This document shows positions 60,514 through 64,000 of a stretch of 64,000 nt of DNA, one piece after another. The stretch spans positions 249,753-313,752 of the forward strand of contig VZRR01010913.1 in NCBI GenBank assembly GCA_013398015.1. Reading direction: 5' to 3'. Source of the DNA: Oreocharis arfaki. Lineage: Eukaryota; Chordata; Aves; Passeriformes; Paramythiidae. The notes beneath the pieces were generated by a model. The model did no database searches, was not told the DNA's origin, and worked only from the letters and a program-made list of their open reading frames with translations. The number at the start of each line of letters is the position of its first letter. Positions within the stretch are counted from its first letter, which is position 1. The position numbers and the translations under genes are program-made.

Positions 60514-61609
60514 ATAAAGCATCTCTGCATGATAAAAATTTTCTGTTTTTCTGTTGGCACAATTTATTATTCTGTGTTTGTGTGGTTTTGACATTGAAGC
60601 CCCTGAAGCCCTTCTTTTAGACTTCCTGAAATAAAATTCCACAACAACTTTCAGAGGTTTTAGGTAGAGTGAAAATTCAGGAGTCCCCTTGTTAAAATTA
60701 TATTCCCAGCATTGCACCACCACTTTGACCAGAAATTAACTTAATTTCTCCTAAACTAAATGTGTCCGTTCTGTGTCTGAGTGGGGACATGAGGATCTGA
60801 GTGTAGCAGGAACTGTGGACCCACAGTGTAATTACCTTCTGGCCTCTAAAGATCAATGCTACTTTATCCTGCACCTACTCAAATCTTCTCTGAAGCCAGG
60901 AAATGCTGATATATTGATGATGATATTGATGATGATCAGGAGCATAACAAGTGTAAGAATCCAAGCTGCGCTAACCTAATATCAGGTGAACTTCACTTTT
61001 GGCTTCTCCAGCATTCCCAGGAACTCCTAATTCTTCTTTTTGTCTGACTTTTCTTTGACCAAAAACCTTCACCACGGGTGGCTCACCTGGCATCTGGAGG
61101 AGGGGCACATTCTTTCCTGCCATCACTGAGCAGGCTCTTGTGCCTGGCTGCAAGCCCCGGGTGCCAGCTTCATACACGTAATAACAGCCATAAAACACAT
61201 GTTTCTGAAGCTTAGTGAGGTCTTAACACCATATGGGTGTCAGTGTTTACAAATGAGGTGTTATTAAGTTGTCAGTTACTTACAGAAGTGAAGTGGAATG
61301 GACTGGATGAGGAGGGAGGAGTGACCTTGAGTTAATGGAGGCTATTGTGGCACACTAAGCAATGAATCACACCATGGGTAATAACTAGCTTGTTCTCATC
61401 CATATCCCTTTTCATGTGCACCGTCTTTTATTACATCAGTGATCAACTAGTCGGTGCATATGTCTGGAGGCAAGGAATTAAAAGGTATAAATAACACACA
61501 CTTTAATTGAAATCCAACTGTGAATGCCTGGCCTCTGTGATTAAACCTTTTATCACATGGATTGTCCCACCACAGGTACATTCATACTACTCAGAGAACT
61601 ACTTTGCTT

Positions 61610-61628
61610 AAAAAAAAAAAAAAAAAAA
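61610..61628. repeat. A19 homopolymer
   Basis: Nineteen A in a row followed by GGCCTTTTTTTCTTTCAG. I see no processed pseudogene upstream of it that would make it a retroposed poly(A) tail. Confidence 0.92.
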
Positions 61629-64000
61629 GGCCTTTTTTTCTTTCAGATGTCGAAATTGAATCATTTGAGAATTTCTTTGGCAGTACCAGGGCAAGGAGTG
61701 TGGATATAACAAACGCATTCTTGCACGTATGCAAAATCCTCCTGCAGTCCCTTCTGCTCAAACGCTGGTGGCAAGCACTTTGAACATGGCAACACTGCAA
61801 AGGGAGAGGGAGCATGAGAGCTGGCATTAAGATATCGAGGGTCATCTGCCTTAGGGTTTTCCACTCCTACTACAGCTCATTAATGTGGTCCCTAGGATTT
61901 CTTAAAAATAATGAAAAAACAATGGCTTGGGCTGGCCTTGGTAGGGTTGCCTAAGTACAAAGGCTTGATGCTGGGTTTCTCCAGGCTTTCCGTCTTTGTC
62001 AAACTTCAGTGAACAGACTTGATGAGCAGGCTGCTGAGCTAGCAGTGTGACTCCTAGGGGGATTTAGCTGTGCGAGTAAAACAACATTTGCCTGAAAACA
62101 GGGGCACCGCTGGTGTCATCCTTTGCACAATATATAGCAGAGTGGGACCTTGATTACTGTGATGGAAACAGCAATGGGTGATATTTATTATAGATCGCTT
62201 CATGGGTAGACTGTCTGCAGTGATGATGAATTAATGTTTTTCAGAGGAGAGGGATGACTGGCTGTTGCTAAGCCTCAAATTTAGGAGTTTGGTTTGTTTA
62301 TAACTCTGTCTGGAAAGAGTTCTCAAAACATTATCCAAGATTTACACCTATGTGATATGATAACCAGGCTGAAAAAAACACTTCTTGACAGCAGCATCCA
62401 AGTATTTTCCCAGTTCAGATGTGTCATATCTGCAATGTGATGGACTTCTTTTAACAAGTGTGTGCTGACACAAAGTTGATGTTTGGTATTCCCCAAACAA
62501 AATTATGTAGAGGAAAATCTCTGTGTCCAAGCTGCACAAAAAGCTGATTGCTGCAGAGAATACAGAAAAATGACATTAAACAAAGCTCAAAGTCCAGCGT
62601 TAGTGCAGTGAATAACCCTGATAATATATTTTAAATTACGCAGTTAAAGAAATTTGGTTTCTCTCAAGGAGATTTATCAGCCCAGACAAGCTTTTCTGGA
62701 CTGTTTTTGAACCTAAACTACATGAAAGAGGCCAGTAATATAGACCACCAAAAGTAGAGAAGGGCTTTGGGAGCTGTTAGTTATAAATTATTTGGTTTTA
62801 CTGCAGCATGTGGCTGGAAGGTTCTTCCTTGATTTAAACAGATGCTTTATTTTCCCCTTTGTTGTCCACTGTTTGCACTTGACCTGCCAAGTATCCAAAG
62901 GCACTTAAGCCAGGTAAACCAGTATTTCTAGCACTGCAGTAAACATCCCAATTGAATATGTCACTGTGTAGAACTCTGAATCTAAAATCTAGATGAGAAG
63001 TCTTACGTGAGGGCAACAAATGCTGGTCGAAGGAGAAGTTTGAAAATGGTAGGGCTAGTTTTTCATCTATAGGAGCCAAAAAATCCCTACAAAAGCTGTT
63101 TTATCCTTGATACAGCACCTAAGGTTTTTAACCTAAACTGTTTGAGCCTAAATTGTCATAGCTTTCTTCAGTCTTACAATTTTTTTTTTAACCGTATTTA
63201 AGTTACTGTTCAGGAGAATGTGTTTCAAGAACACCCTTGGCATTTGAAAGAAGAGAATTTAATAACTAAATTATAGAAAGAAATGGATTATGTTTTTACC
63301 CCACAGCCTTCTTTCAGAAAGGATTCCCCAAAGCCCTTTTCAAATCAGCATGTTCCATCCCAGGGAAGGACAGGATGAAGGCTCACCTTGTTGCAGCATA
63401 TGCCTAGACTTTCTCTAGTGTGTCTCTATCATCTTCTCTGAGACTACTTTTGCTTTGAAGCAGGGTAGGAGAAAGCAGAATCCTGCAGGGACTGTGCAGG
63501 CAAAAGTGAGTGCTCTGATGTACTCTACAGTGGTTCATGCTTCTATACAGGGGATGTATAAAAGCTGTTTTATTGGCAAGGGGGCTGTTGGCCAAGGCAC
63601 CACGGTTATACAGTAGTACCTTGGGACCAGTATGTTCCACAAGAGCAGACTCTGTGAATTTTGAATTACTGTTGCCTCTAAAACATTATGCTGCCAATAG
63701 TGCTGTACATCCACACAGTAATTGTCATTCAGCACTCAGACTTTGCCAGCTATTTTGAAGTTCCACGGCAAATCAATGCATCCTCTGTATTTCACAGCAT
63801 CAGATCCTAGCGGTTCAATGTCATCCTGATACAAATGAGAGAAAGACTTTATCATGTGAAAACTTGGTAAACATGAGAACATATATATTGTGGGGAATGA
63901 TTTGCTGTTGCTGAACCCTGGACTGCTCAGGAGCTTACATATGCCTGTATTATTTTGGGCCTTTTGCAATAATGCTGAAATATTTCAACTTGCCATGGAC

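Larger units (their letters stand above)
56968..64000. other. Unique non-coding sequence to the window end
   Basis: Seven kilobases without a recognisable gene. It contains the hairpin at 59223, the A/C tract at 60435-60513, (GAT)n-like text at 60911-60937 and the A19 run at 61610. The longest frames, 96 codons (60433-60723 minus) and 84 codons (61591-61845 minus), cross homopolymer tracts. Confidence 0.5.

Noticed and set aside
1..64000. tRNA, rRNA or small nuclear RNA genes
   Set aside because: I looked for tRNA B-box-like GGTTCGAATCC text and familiar snRNA starts and found none; a covariance-model search would be needed to exclude diverged copies.

Overview
The window looks like non-coding nuclear DNA from a bird. 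The main evidence is a set of CR1 LINE fragments ending in the characteristic 8-bp 3' tails (variants of ATTCTATG), a short endogenous-retrovirus solo LTR, three copies of a GC-rich LTR-like repeat that I recognise from avian genomes, and AT-rich spacer with many T/G and A/C homopolymer tracts. The species cannot be fixed from this. I found no bacterial, plasmid or phage organisation. No open reading frame can be assigned to a cellular protein; the longest ones lie in GC-rich repeats or look like chance openings. The window is best read as a gene desert or part of a very long intron.

Layout. 0-1.5 kb: unique DNA, then LTR-like copy A (minus) with an 8-bp minisatellite and an older array of about 44-bp units. 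1.5-8.5 kb: mostly unique, with a short CR1 tail at 4.5 kb and a 25-bp x 3 minisatellite at 6.4 kb. 8.55-9.6 kb: LTR-like copy B (minus). 9.6-22 kb: mostly unique, with two ancient CR1-like tails and one younger CR1 tail. 22.2-23.4 kb: pyrimidine-rich block with two exon-like segments on the plus strand, the second ending in a perfect AG|GTAAGTG donor. This is the only place that hints at a host transcription unit. 24.1 kb: a palindromic CRE. 32.1-33.5 kb: LTR-like copy C (minus) with a probable 5-bp target-site duplication. 34.2-35.0 kb: the largest CR1 copy (plus), carrying a broken ORF2 C-terminus. 37.95-38.29 kb: a 347-bp solo LTR (minus) with an exact 6-bp target-site duplication, polyadenylation signal and two hairpins. 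38.3-64 kb: unique DNA with microsatellites, one CR1 fragment at 52.8-53.1 kb, a 37-bp-period duplication at 55.4 kb and several homopolymer or G-rich tracts.

No pathway or operon-like cooperation between genes is visible. The one coherent pattern is that all four LTR-type insertions lie in minus orientation. This would fit an intron of a plus-strand gene, because antisense LTRs are the ones usually tolerated inside introns, and it agrees with the plus-strand exon candidate at 23 kb. Four insertions are too few to prove it. I did not find a new biological system here; the most checkable observations are the solo LTR, the exon candidate with its abutting upstream ORF, and the LTR-like family with an internal repeat array.
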